From: Pammene aurita
Lineage: Eukaryota; Arthropoda; Insecta; Lepidoptera; Tortricidae
Assembly: GCA_947086415.1 (NCBI GenBank)
Contig: OX352307.1
Location: forward strand, 20,721,493-20,785,492
Direction: 5' to 3'
Length of the DNA stretch: 64,000 nucleotides
Under the pieces are notes generated by a model. It searched no databases. It saw only the letters and a program-made list of their open reading frames with translations, and was not told the DNA's origin. Positions 1 to 10,857 of this stretch are shown piece by piece. Position 1 is the stretch's first letter, and each line of letters starts with the position of its first letter. Position numbers and translations under genes: made by a program.

Positions 1-540
1 ACATATTCTACGCGGTATATTTACATCAGTGTTTATCAATTTATTCAAATACAAATTCAAATTAAAAAAAAATCAAATTCAAACTATTTATTTCATATAA
101 TATACATTTATGGGCTCGGAAATCTAAATAAAAAGCATTTTTTTTATACCAAGACGGTCACTTTATGTAAAAGGTTGCCGAGCGCTGCTCTGCATTAGCG
201 AAACCATAAATCTTATTTGGCTTGAATCATGAATGGCTTCTACGATCTGTGTCACGCTGTCACGTCACTTTCATTTGTGGGCAATTTATGTGCCAATCAT
301 GAAGTTAAATACAATCTGGAGGTCATACTTCGACCACAAAGTGAGGCCGAAAGAGAGGGTAATGTACGGGGCTGCATCTCATTCTAAGTAGAGTGACCAT
401 ATGTACTAGTTATGATGTATGTGGGATTGGGATAGTACGAAGATAAATATAAAATTAAATATGCTTGTCGTCTAGTAAGTATTGTCCAGAAAGAGAAGTC
501 TCATAGTTCATATGGGAACTTATACATTCTACTGACTTAA
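1..540. other. Gene-free AT-rich stretch
   Basis: I see no exon-like sequence. A short piece near 135-163 (T-run, then ataccaagacggtcac) resembles the end of the poly-A-tailed repeat seen at 12640 and 43426. At 480-535 there is a motif (agaaagagaagtctcat...catacattctac) that recurs at about 47190-47240 and 47275-47300, so it is part of another dispersed repeat. Confidence 0.5.
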
Positions 541-1058
541 GGAGCTGGCAACTTCAGATACGTTGACGCAATAATGAGAGCAGAGAACCCCCCTAATTAG
601 TTTACTATTTTAAACTTATTGCTAGATCCGGGCATCTGGCAGCTATTTATCGGAGGACGTCAGAGTGACAGACCAGCAAAATATTTCAGTTAATAGGTAA
701 AAACTGTCGAAGCCTATCGCTAATATAATAACAAAAAAGTAAAAACATTGCGTATCGCTACGGAAAACAGTAGGTAGGCGACAAACAATACATTAACGTA
801 ACGTCATTTTACACTATTTTCCCCCAACAGAAACTCCTGAAAATGATATAATCTTATTAATTACATGATACTGCACTGCATCAAACCGAGAATTGTAAGA
901 TATTTATTTCTTACAACTCGTTTGCATAACACCGATGAACAATTGCCAGATGTCCGCGTCTTAAAATAGGGGATAGTTAGTGTAGCAAACTAAAACTAAG
1001 TAAGTACAGGGGGTTCGTGGCTCTCACTATTGCGTCATATCTGATGTGGACAGTTCTC
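541..1058. mobile_element. TIR element (MITE), GGAGCTGGCA family
   Basis: The left end (ggagctggcaacttcaga...) is the imperfect reverse complement of the right end (...tctgatgtggacagttctcc), and both are followed inward by gacgcaataRtgagagc. A related element with the same inner motif (gacacaataatgagagc) is at 30784-32423, showing this is a family. There is no transposase ORF, so it is non-autonomous. The superfamily was not determined. Confidence 0.7.
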
Positions 1059-1203
1059 CGACTTTAATATACTTAAAGGTAAATAAAGAAAATATCAATA
1101 ACATCAAACTGCTCAATGGTTGACTGGAAGAGATCTCTTCCATGTACAAATATTGTATATTCTTCCTGTTGTATTTTTCTTTGTTGTACAAATGTTGTAC
1201 AAC

Positions 1204-1570
1204 AAAGCCTATGAAGCCTATGAAGCCAACTGCCTATGAAGCAGGAGGTCCCGGGTTCGAACTAGGGGGGCGATTTTTGAGATTCGAGCGCTCGAATATG
1301 ACATTTACAACTCTGAATAAAACGAAGAAATTATGTTTTAAAAATAACAGAAATAGCAATTGAAAATCATTATTATTTATACTATTAATTTCATGTGTAA
1401 ATAATGGCGACAAACTTAGGTGTGCGATTATATTCGAGGTTAAATTCTTTGAATTCGAGCGCTCGATTGTCAAAAATCGGCCCCCTTATTTGTGTGGTTC
1501 CTGAGTTATGGATGTTTTCTATGTATTTAAGTATTTATATGCATGTATATATCTAATACATATTGCAGTA
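1204..1570 (+). mobile_element. tRNA-derived SINE, split by a MITE
   Basis: A tRNA-like head with B box gggttcgaac (about 1251-1261) is followed, after a 221-bp MITE, by the SINE body (tgtgtggttcctgagttatggatgttttctatg...). From memory this order matches a SINE family common in moths. Other fragments of it are at 6233-6350 (tail) and 50370-50515 (internally deleted). Confidence 0.6.
1265..1485. mobile_element. MITE inserted in SINE, TIR GGGGGCGATTTTTGA-like
   Basis: The ends are inverted repeats: ggggggcgatttttga at the left and tcaaaaatcggccccc at the right. Each is followed inward by the palindromic motif TCGAGCGCTCGA. The flanking trinucleotides are cta and tta, a possible 3-bp target duplication. 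A half copy in opposite orientation lies at 49100-49250 in the asparaginase intron. Confidence 0.7.
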
Positions 1571-1654
1571 AAACACTTCTATAATTGCATTAACACATTT
1601 AATTTTGAAGATAAAGTAAATTATTTAAAATTAGCAACAATAATCAGAATATTT

Positions 1655-1790
1655 AAAACTAGCTGTGCCCGCGGCTCCGCCCGCGTGGAATTCGGTCTGT
1701 GTCAGTAAGCGGCTAATTCACCCCAAATTTCTCTCCCGCTACCCTGGAGGCGGAACTTGAAGTAAAGTTTTGAATTGACAGATGGATACG
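1655..1790 (+). repeat. CTAGCTGTGCCCGCGG interspersed repeat, start
   Basis: The string actagctgtgcccgcggc followed by ccgcgtggaattcggtctg is, from memory, the typical start of an RTE-like non-LTR fragment in Lepidoptera. The upstream flank (aacaataatcagaatattta) is the same sequence that forms part of the 114-bp tandem repeat at 4861-5165. Confidence 0.5.
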
Positions 1791-1799
1791 CTAGAGGAC

Positions 1800-2170
1800 A
1801 GTAGTCCTAATAAAATATTTTACAATTACCACTAAATGAAACTACACTCATAAATGTATACTTTTTTTTTATTATATTTGTTTTTGGCATGATTTAAACG
1901 ACATAGAGAGTAGTAGGTGTATATCGGACGATACAGGACCACTTTTGTTTTGGGGGGGAGTGTCACAAATGCAGAAATGATTTTTTTCTATTTTAGGTGC
2001 ACTTGGAGGGGGGGGGGGGGTCCATGACATGCAAATTTAACTGAATCGAGTGTAGTGGCTACCCCCCCCCCCCTTTTAGTTGTTGATTTTTTATAGGCTA
2101 CGTATAACCTGGCTGGGGATTTTCTAGAATTGGAATTAGTAATCCTTAATTGGGTGATTTCCGGGATAAC
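1800..2170. other. Gene-free, with G-run and C-run
   Basis: No gene seen. It holds a poly-G run (about 2008-2020) and a poly-C run (about 2064-2074) in roughly inverted arrangement around 40 bp. A similar poly-G run occurs in the MITE at 30326. Confidence 0.4.
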
Positions 2171-2177
2171 AATTAAA

Positions 2178-2500
2178 AAAAAAAACCGGCCAAGAGCATG
2201 TCGGGCGATGCTCAGTGTAGAGTTTCGTAGATGCTGCCGTGTTACAAAACATCCGTTCTAAAGGTCGTTTATTTGGCGGCGCTTACGTCAGTTTACTATT
2301 CGGCACTTCCTTTCACTATGCGTTTTTGACTAATAATTCAAAAACGGCTGAACCGATTTTATTCAATATAGTTTTTATTGAAAGTTCTTATCAGGCCTCA
2401 CCAAATTTCAGCTTCTAGTGCGAACGGTAACTGAGCTAGACCGCGGACAGACGGACGGACATGGCGATGTAACTGTTAGGTACGTAATAAGGCCAAATTA
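2178..2500 (+). repeat. CCGGCCAAGAGC-family repeat, diverged partial copy
   Basis: It begins with ccggccaagagcatgtcggg and ends near a gacggacggacatggcgatg string, the same start and end motifs as the longer copies at 6655-7197 (opposite strand) and 51630-52466. The superfamily is not recognised. Confidence 0.6.
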
Positions 2501-2929
2501 TGTACAGCAGCATACACTGCTTTACCTACACACATATTAAAAATCCATTGAAACCATTCGAATGACCGCCACCGCCATGACCAACATTATTGCGCTGGCG
2601 GTCGGGGGGGCGAATTTTCATTACGTTACCGTAGGTAATGAATTTTCATACGTTTTTACCACACTGTCAAAGATAATACACTGATGTTACGTTATTGGTT
2701 GCAATAATGTTGGTAATATAATTACATACGGTTCCGAACGCGTAATAGAGGATTTATGATATTGGTGTAGATCAAGATATTTATTCGTCAATGTAAGCAC
2801 ATTACAATGCACTAATGAACGTCAGAGAAAAATAAAATACGTGAGTGTCGTGGAAAGTGTGTGAATCAAGTGCGATTGGAACGAAGTTATGTTATTTAAT
2901 TTTATTTCATTTTTTACTTTTTCGTAAAT

Positions 2930-3260
2930 TTTTGGGCGTTAATTTTTTTTGCAGTTTTTAAAAATTTTGGAAATAGTGGAAATTTTGGAAATAGTGGAAA
3001 ATTTGGAAATTTTGGAAATTTTGAAAGTTTTGTAAATTTTGTAAAATTTTGGAAATATTGGAAATTTTGGAAATTTTGGAAATTTTGGAAATTTTGGAGA
3101 TTTTGGAGATTTTGGAGATATTGGAGATATTGGAAATTTTGGAAATTTTGGAAAATTTGGAAATTTTGGAGATTTTGGAAATCTTGGAAATTTAGAAATT
3201 TTAAATTTTTGACATTTTCGAAATTTTTGATATTTTTGACATTTTCGACATTTAAAATTC
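2930..3260. repeat. Simple tandem repeat, GGAAATTTT-like 9-mer
   Basis: About 300 bp built of ggaaatttt and close variants (ggagatttt, ggaaatagt). Because the unit is a multiple of three and AT-rich it leaves an open frame on the minus strand (about 2914-3330) that would encode Asn-Phe-Gln repeats. I read this as a by-product of the repeat, not a gene. Confidence 0.85.
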
Positions 3261-3895
3261 TCGACTTTTGAGGTTCTCGACTTTTTTCACTTTTATCACT
3301 TTGCCACTTCTCAGTTTCACTACACTTCACTTCACTTTATTCTATTTTATATATTTTTCATTTCATTCCATTTTACATGTTTCTCAATCGTATGGGTGTC
3401 GCGTTTTCGTGACGTGACGCTTTTTCGTAACGGTCACGTGACTTTTTTTCGCCTAGGCCCCCATCCGCGAACCGTCCGATAAGGAACTTCGTTCCAAAAC
3501 TCCACCGGTTCTAACCCTGTAGGTGTACCTCTGGCCCAAGAAGTATTATGACCGAAAAGAAATTCGACGGGCCTTATTTTTTTCAAAACAGTAATACATT
3601 ATTAGATCTTAAAGATACAAAATAATGCGTAGTTCTTCAAGAAGACATATCAAAACTGCTTGAGAGACAGATAATGTACCTATTGTTTAATTATAAAGAA
3701 AAATAAATCCTAATCTGACTGCTTCACAAAACGTTTGATATGTTTTCCTACCTAAACGGTGTCCTATAAATGTTAGATGATTTTGTAGTAGTTTTTTGGT
3801 TTGCTGCAATAACCCTTTGACATTCATGACATTTTCAAATATTTCTTAAGAGCGGGTAAAGGTAAATTTAAAGCATCGACGGGTAACATGTTATA

Positions 3896-4740
3896 AATAT
3901 GAACACCTTGACCAAAAAATTACAAATTATTTCAATACCAACTTTCAACATACAAACTTTCAACCCCCTTTTCACCCCTTCCAGGGTTGATTTTCGGGAT
4001 GAAAACTGTTCATTGTCCTTTCCCGGGACTCAAACTATCTCTACACAAAATTTCATCATTATCCGTTCAGCCGTTAACTAATTAAAAATTCTTGGAACGT
4101 GTTCTGTTATCGATTCTAAGTATTTCCAGCCAACTTTTTTTCGAATATATTCCATGAACAGACTTTCGACCCTCTTCAGCTTTATTATATGTATAGATAG
4201 TTTTTATTGAAAGCACCTTTCAGGCGTCACTTCCATTATTTTTTTCAAATTTTTTGGACCTACGGTTCTAAAGTAAGATGGGGGGGGGGGGGGGGTTGAA
4301 GAAGAAACTATCCTTTGTCATTTCTCGAGACCCATACTATCTCTATACCAATTTTCATCTAAATCAGTTCAGCGGTAAAAAAATCCTCATACCACCTTCC
4401 AACCCCCTTTTCACCCCCACAAGGGTTTGAAAACTATCCTATGACGTTTCTCGAGACTCAAATTATCTCCATACTCATTTCTATCTAAATCGTTTCAGCG
4501 GTTAAAAATTCTCCATACAAACTTTCAACCCCATTTTCACCCCCACCAGGGTTGATTTTCGAGATTAAAACTATATATTATCCTTTCCCAGGACTCAAAC
4601 TATATCTATCCAAAATTTCATCAAAATCCGTTCAGCCGTTTTCACGTGATGCGCGGTCAAATAAACAGACAAACAGATAAACAGATAAACAGATAAACAG
4701 ACAAACAGACAAACAGATAAACAGACAAAAATTCTAAAAA
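3896..4740 (+). repeat. Non-LTR (RTE-like) 3' tail, partly duplicated, with CAGATAAA satellite
   Basis: Several copies of a module of about 150-170 bp: 'aaactatc..tttc..gactcaaactatctc..caaaatttcatc..cgttcagc..tt'. This wording is typical of lepidopteran non-LTR 3' ends. The last copy runs into a tandem (aaacagataaacaga) tract at about 4657-4735. A further shared block (ttggaacgtgttctgttatc...) occurs at 4090-4200 and at 4742-4850, so the whole tail is duplicated. Confidence 0.55.
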
Positions 4741-4860
4741 TTGTTGGAACGTGTTCTGTTATCGATTCTAAGTATCCCCAGACGACTTTTTTTCGATTAT
4801 CTTCCATGTACAGACTTTCGACCCTCTTCAGCTTTATTATATGTATTCAGCTTCAGCTTT

Positions 4861-5165
4861 ATTAGCACTTCACATAAAAATGACGATAACGGTATCTATA
4901 TAAAGATATTTCGCATTCAATAACTTCCTTAGTGGTTAGAATGTAATTAAATAACAATAATCAGAATATTTAAAATTAGCACTTCACATAAAAATGACGA
5001 TAACGGTATCTATATAAAGATATTTCACATTCAATAACTTCCTTAGTGGTTAGAATGTAATTAAATTATAATAATCAGAATATTTAATATTAGCACTTCA
5101 CATAAAAATGACGATAACTGTATCTATATAAGGATATTTCACATTCAATAGTTACCTTAGTATCG
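4861..5165. repeat. 114-bp tandem repeat, about 2.7 copies
   Basis: The motif attagcacttcacataaaaa starts at 4861, 4975 and 5089, an exact 114-bp period. Copies differ by a few substitutions. Each copy contains aataatcagaatattta, which is also the flank of the repeat starting at 1655. Confidence 0.85.
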
Positions 5166-5199
5166 TAAACGTCTACTTTCCGCACAAAAGGAAAATAAA

Positions 5200-6230
5200 A
5201 AGGATGGAGTACTAGCAAAACTGGTAAGTACAAATAAAGACTCAGCTGGTAATTTGGCTGCAGGAAAATAATGGATTAATGAGGCGGGTGATATGGATGG
5301 TGACAGATGATTCGCTGGCTGAACGTAGCCTAAATTAAAGAGCCAGGTCTTTGTACGCCCGTCAAACGAGGCAATTAGAATTTTGGGAATATTTTAGCAA
5401 AACAACAAAAAAAAGCTATTATGGCACAAAAACACTGGATACAAAAAAAGGAATCGGATTTACAACGTTTTTAAAAAAATGTAAATAATATGATATTCTC
5501 GAAAGACAGGATGGCTAAAACTGTAGTTGAATTTGAATGGAGTTCGTGGGCAAGCGTCCCCTTTGGTTTAGGCGGACCCAACAGGTCGCTGAACTCTCTT
5601 TCTCACTTGGAGAGCCCGCTGGATGCGGGCTCCAATTCTCCGACGACGGTGAAGAATCACGCGGAACACGCGGCGGTTGCAGACCGTCTCGCCGGTCCGG
5701 CACCCACAAGCGCCTTCCGGAGTCCTTCCGGCTCAGGCGGTCCCTGGTGGCCTTTTTGTCCGGCAACGTATTTGGTTTTTAAAAAGAATTTGTATTTAAT
5801 TCAATAATGTATTAGCACTTGCTATATAATGTTTGAACGCAAAGATCTAGAGAAATAGATCGTACTGCAACACGTTGCAACTAAGCAAATTATAGCAAAA
5901 CCTTCAGACTAAACCAGAATATGTTTTTTCTTTAAAAATCTCCTCGTCCATCTGACACACTCCATCAAAATCAACCTTTCCCTTTTTTGACAATCTGGAA
6001 TACCTCAAAAATTCATATTCAAAATTAGCGCGAATATTATCTCAATTTATAACTGCCAGTCGTGTATCTCAAAATGCGGACTGATATAAGCGCCATCTAC
6101 CTGCAATGCCGTGAATCACAATGTACGCTTTTTTATATATCAACCGCAACCTAGCCTTAGACCTCCCTTAGACACAGAAGTTCTAAAGAAAGTCGACAGA
6201 TGTCGTACGATAAACGTAGCGTCATGCTAC
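5200..6230. other. Gene-free stretch with a GC-rich island
   Basis: No gene recognised. About 5530-5775 is strikingly GC-rich compared with the flanks and is open in several frames on both strands (up to about 105 codons). I recognise no domain in any frame. It may be a fragment of an older transposon or transferred repeat. Confidence 0.4.
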
Positions 6231-6232
6231 AA

Positions 6233-6350
6233 TATATCGTCGTCTAGTACCCACAACACAAGCCTTATTGAGCTTACTGTGGGACTAGGTTGATTTGTGT
6301 AAGATTGTCCCATAATATTTATTTAATATTTATTTATTTATTTATTATAC
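6233..6350 (+). mobile_element. SINE 3' half
   Basis: The sequence tacccacaacacaagcctta...ctgtgggactaggttgattt, ending in ATTTATT repeats, matches the tail of the tRNA-derived SINE family also present at 1204-1570 and 50370-50515. Confidence 0.6.
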
Positions 6351-6654
6351 TGCCACTACTACAATCTTTTGTATGGCCTTGTGCCATTTTAGGACCCTTT
6401 CGAAAGGGCCTGAAAAGACCCGCGGGCCACTCATGTCCTGTGTAAGTAATACTTAGGAACAGACCATGTACTTATGTACATTTCTGTAAAAACAACAAAA
6501 CCGACCCGCAGCTTGCCGACATCATAGTCACCCTATTGTTTGACAATCTTAACTTGTTGTTAAATCGTAAAATGTAATGATTGTGGATTACCGGTGAAAG
6601 GAAAGTCTACTTTATTGTAAAGTATCACCCCTGCACCCTTTTACGCAACATATC

Positions 6655-7197
6655 TTGACCATTTTTAGGGTTCCGTAGTCAACTAGGAACCCTTATAGTT
6701 TCGCCTTGTCTGCCCGTCCGTCCGTCCGTCCGCGGATAATCTCAGTGACCGTTAGCACTAGAAAGCTGAAATTTGGTACTAATATGTATATCAATCACGC
6801 CGACAAAGTGGTAAAATAAAAAGTGGAAAAAAATGTTTTATTAGGGTACCTCCCCTATACGTAAAGTAGGGAGTGATTTAACCGTATAAGCAGGTGTTTA
6901 TTGTACCTGTAATTTCTACAAAGTCACAATGAAATGACGTGCTTTCAAATGAAGTAAAAACGGTGAAAATCGGTTCACGCAATAAAGAATTATCCCATAA
7001 AATTCATCTTCCATACTTTAAGCTCGCGCGCAATAGTTTGCTTAATTTGCCGATAGATGTCGCTGTACGTGGAACGCTCATATCATATCCTACATGGCGG
7101 TGTTATTTTAACTCTTAAGTGGGGACACTTACTGTGACGGACGGAAAACTACGGAACCCTACACTGAGCGTGGCCCGACACGCTCTTGGCCGGTTTT
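6655..7197 (-). repeat. CCGGCCAAGAGC-family repeat, full-looking copy
   Basis: On the minus strand it starts aaaaccggccaagagcgtgt and ends ...ctacggaaccctaaaaa; the segment tccgcggacggacggacgg lies before the end. The copy at 51630-52466 has the same ends but a longer middle. It has no long ORF. Confidence 0.7.
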
Positions 7198-7962
7198 ACT
7201 TAAAAATGTTGTTGAGCTGAGCGGCGTCATTTGAAATAATATCAGTGACATATTATGTCAGTGATGGGACTGATGGGATACCAGACCGTATTTTAAATAT
7301 TACAAAGCTTACTACTGTCTGCAATATTATTTGCAATTCTTTAATTTAATGAATGAATAATATTTACGTCGTAAAAAAATTCAAAGCAGCTAAAAGGGAA
7401 CAAAGTATTAATTCAAATCTTGCAATAAATAGGAAGTAACTTCTAGTGTGTTACTAAAATAAATTTAGATAAATAAAACCACATTGGTAAGTTTCATAAG
7501 TTGGCAGCATTGTGCGAGTGAGACACCGCCCCCTACATTATGCTCTCTATCGGACCGTTTTTATTACTTTTTACTAGTGACCTATGAACGACTGTTTTGC
7601 TCGGTAATAAGGTTCAACTGTGGTTAGGGAAATATAGTAAAAGTACTATCCGGATTGTCTTCTGATCCGTGGTGCCAATTTGATTTGACTACATGACAGT
7701 GACGGGATGTCAAGCTAATGAGTAGGGAACATAGATATAAAATGGCGCTTGTCGCTAAAAGATAAACGAAGTGCGCAAAAGAGAAACCAACACGTATATG
7801 AACATTCCACGAGTGCAAAAGCGACACACGAACATTTTGAAGGAGTGACAGCTTTTGAATTTGGGTAGTTAGCTTACGTACCCACGTCGTGACAGCTTAT
7901 ATTTTAGCGTGGAAAATATAAAACATCGTGAATAAAATAACTTGGGATGAAAAAGGAGAAAC

Positions 7963-8112
7963 ATGGTTTCGTGTTATGTTCCAGATTGGACTATTACTCA
8001 TAGGAAAATCCAAGTAATTACTCATTTCACAGGTTTACATGATATTCCGATCGATGTCTTTGAAACAATATTTTGTCAAATTAGAAAAATAAATAGTGTA
8101 AGTATTTACTAG
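7963..8112 (+). pseudogene. Short exon-like ORF inside hAT copy 1
   Basis: A 49-codon ORF starting Met-Val-Ser-Cys-Tyr-Val-Pro-Asp contains a consensus splice donor (GTAAGT at 8098). The start is faintly like the first residues of THAP zinc fingers, but the following cysteine and histidine pattern is absent, so this is only a hint. In hAT copy 2 the same region (from 54773) has a small deletion and an early stop. It may be a relic of a transposase first exon. Confidence 0.25.
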
Positions 8113-8324
8113 ATACAATTAATTATTAGTGTTTCGCATACTGTGTGCTAATATTTTATCATAATAGTTAATATTCATGATTATTTTGTGTAAAAACTGA
8201 AACATTTATTCTTCGCTAGGGATTGATAAAACGTTTTAGAGACTTATATCGATAACTGTTCGATATGAAAATTATAATTATTGCTTCAAAAAAATCCAAT
8301 GATTAAATTAATCTTATATTCACA

Positions 8325-8608
8325 TTACGTCATTAAGGTTCTTATTATATCCGGTTTTAAACAGGTTTTTTTTATTATTAAAGATTTTTTTACCTTACAG
8401 TACTACTTACTCAAATATGGCGCTCAACACATTTAGCGGAATTCGCTACCATAGTCAAAAAGCAGCTTACGTCATTAAGGTTCTTATTATATCCGGTTTT
8501 AAACAGGTTTTTTTTATTATTAAAGATTTTTTTACCTTACAGTACTACTTACTCAAATATGGCGCTCAACACATTTAGCGGAATTCGCTACCATAGTCAA
8601 AAAGCAGC
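8325..8608 (+). repeat. 142-bp tandem duplication in hAT copy 1
   Basis: 8325-8466 and 8467-8608 are essentially identical, both starting ttacgtcattaaggttc and ending aaaaagcagc. hAT copy 2 has a single version (about 55120-55275), so the duplication arose after the copies diverged. Confidence 0.9.
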
Positions 8609-8780
8609 CGAAAACGGAAATCGGGCTGATTATTGTATATGGTCTCCATACAAAAATTCAGCTCCCGTAAAGAAATTTCCCACTTTTATGCTGCGGCTGA
8701 TTTTTATTTATGATAGCTGGATTCCGCTCAAGTGTGTGCCGCGCCTAAAAGCGACTAGTCAAACGATTAGAACGAGATAG
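8559..8780 (+). CDS. 73-codon ORF shared by both hAT copies
   Basis: The ORF starts Met-Ala-Leu-Asn-Thr-Phe and is open in both hAT copies (counterpart 55224-55445) with only about five amino-acid differences. It is rich in basic residues at the C-terminus (RLKATSQTIRTR). A pyrimidine-rich acceptor-like ttttttaccttacag lies about 17 bp upstream. I do not recognise a family. It may be a remnant of hAT coding sequence or a chance ORF. Confidence 0.25.
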   Translation: MALNTFSGIRYHSQKAAENGNRADYCIWSPYKNSAPVKKFPTFMLRLIFIYDSWIPLKCVPRLKATSQTIRTR

Positions 8781-8956
8781 ACATATAGTTGGAATGAGAG
8801 GTCAGCTGTCAAAATGGTCGTGCGATCAATCGAATGCGCATTCGACCGGCGACTTGAAATTCCGTTTTCCATTATATGAAATATTTGAAATTATTTTAGG
8901 GAATAGTCTTGTTTATTTAATATTTTTAATTTAATAATAAATAAATTAAGATGCAA

Positions 8957-10857
8957 ATCAAATTATTTTGTTCAATATTTTTTGATTTGCAATTTTTTTA
9001 AGTAGTTACACTACTATATATAAACTGAAAATAGATGTCATATACTTCAGAAAAAGTGACCAAACCCTCCGGTGTCCGAGGCCAGATTTGAACTGGCGTC
9101 TTCAGCTTTCGCGGCTGACGTCCTGACCACTAGACCACCCGGTCACGGCGGAACTTGACAAATTTTCTCATGTATATGCAATCTCTGAATTTGAAACGGC
9201 TAGGCGCCGTTGACCATACTCTAAGGGCATGCGCAGTACGTGCTTGCACCTCCTATCCGAATCTCTTACGTGATTCTGGTATAGCGAGAGAGATGGTGCT
9301 GCCATCTATGAATTTTGAAGCAAATCAAATTATTTTGTTCAATATTTTTTTTTTGATTTGCAATTTTTTTAAGTAGTTACACTACTATATATAAACTGAA
9401 AATAGATGTCATATACTTCAGAAAAAGTGACCAAACCCTCCGGTGTCCGAGGCCAGATTTGAACTGGCGTCTTCAGCTTTCGCGGCTGACGTCCTGACCA
9501 CTAGACCACCCGGTCACGGCGGAACTTGACAAATTTTCTCATGTATATGCAATCTCTGAATTTGAAACGGCTAGGCGCCGTTGACCATACTCTAAGGGCA
9601 TGCGCAGTACGTGCTTGCACCTCCTATCCGAATCTCTTACGTGATTCTGGTATAGCGAGAGAGATGGTGCTGCCATCTATGAATTTTGAAGCAAATCAAA
9701 TTATTTTGTTCAATATTTTTTGATTTGCAATTTTTTTAAGTAGTTACACTACTATATATAAACTGAAAATAGATGTCATATACTTCAGAAAAAGTGACCA
9801 AACCCTCCGGTGTCCGAGGCCAGATTTGAACTGGCGTCTTCAGCTTTCGCGGCTGACGTCCTGACCACTAGACCACCCGGTCACGGCGGAACTTGACAAA
9901 TTTTCTCATGTATATGCAATCTCTGAATTTGAAACGGCTAGGCGCCGTTGACCATACTCTAAGGGCATGCGCAGTACGTGCTTGCACCTCCTATCCGAAT
10001 CTCTTACGTGATTCTGGTATAGCGAGAGAGATGGTGCTGCCATCTATGAATTTTGAAGCAAATCAAATTATTTTGTTCAATATTTTTTGATTTGCAATTT
10101 TTTTAAGTAGTTACACTACTATATATAAACTGAAAATAGATGTCATATACTTCAGAAAAAGTGACCAAACCCTCCGGTGTCCGAGGCCAGATTTGAACTG
10201 GCGTCTTCAGCTTTCGCGGCTGACGTCCTGACCACTAGACCACCCGGTCACGGCGGAACTTGACAAATTTTCTCATGTATATGCAATCTCTGAATTTGAA
10301 ACGGCTAGGCGCCGTTGACCATACTCTAAGGGCATGCGCAGTACGTGCTTGCACCTCCTATCCGAATCTCTTACGTGATTCTGGTATAGCGAGAGAGATG
10401 GTGCTGCCATCTATGAATTTTGAAGCAAATCAAATTATTTTGTTCAATATTTTTTGATTTGCAATTTTTTTAAGTAGTTACACTACTATATATAAACTGA
10501 AAATAGATGTCATATACTTCAGAAAAAGTGACCAAACCCTCCGGTGTCCGAGGCCAGATTTGAACTGGCGTCTTCAGCTTTCGCGGCTGACGTCCTGACC
10601 ACTAGACCACCCGGTCACGGCGGAACTTGACAAATTTTCTCATGTATATGCAATCTCTGAATTTGAAACGGCTAGGCGCCGTTGACCATACTCTAAGGGC
10701 ATGCGCAGTACGTGCTTGCACCTCCTATCCGAATCTCTTACGTGATTCTGGTATAGCGAGAGAGATGGTGCTGCCATCTATGAATTTTGAAGCAAATCAA
10801 ATTATTTTGTTCAATATTTTTTGATTTGCAATTTTTTTAAGTAGTTACACTACTATA
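8957..10857 (-). repeat. Array half 1: five direct 367-bp units
   Basis: tRNA-like heads on the minus strand lie at 9074-9144, 9445-9515, 9812-9882, 10179-10249 and 10546-10616. Each unit also contains a hairpin (GCAAATCAAA ... TTTGATTTGC) and a conserved block with ggcatgcgcagtacgtgc. The 65-73-codon ORF found in every unit is simply a copy of the same non-coding sequence and runs partly antisense to the tRNA-like body. Confidence 0.9.
9074..9144 (-). other. tRNA-like head (representative of nine)
   Basis: Read on the minus strand, 71 nt fold as a near-complete cloverleaf. The acceptor arm GACCGGG pairs with CTCGGAC (one mismatch, one G-U). The D stem is GTC/GAC, the anticodon stem TCAGC/GCTGA (5 bp) and the T stem GCCAG/CTGGC (5 bp). 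A box tggtctagtgg and B box gttcaaatc fit RNA polymerase III promoters. The 7-nt anticodon loop is CGCGAAA: position 33 is G instead of the near-invariant U. This, and the lack of a plausible anticodon, argue for a SINE-type tRNA relative and against a working tRNA gene. Confidence 0.75.

Noticed and set aside
2914..3330. 138-codon minus-strand ORF encoding Asn-Phe-Gln repeats
   Set aside because: It is a read-through of a 9-bp simple repeat, whose length is a multiple of three; the protein is pure low complexity with no splice or promoter context.
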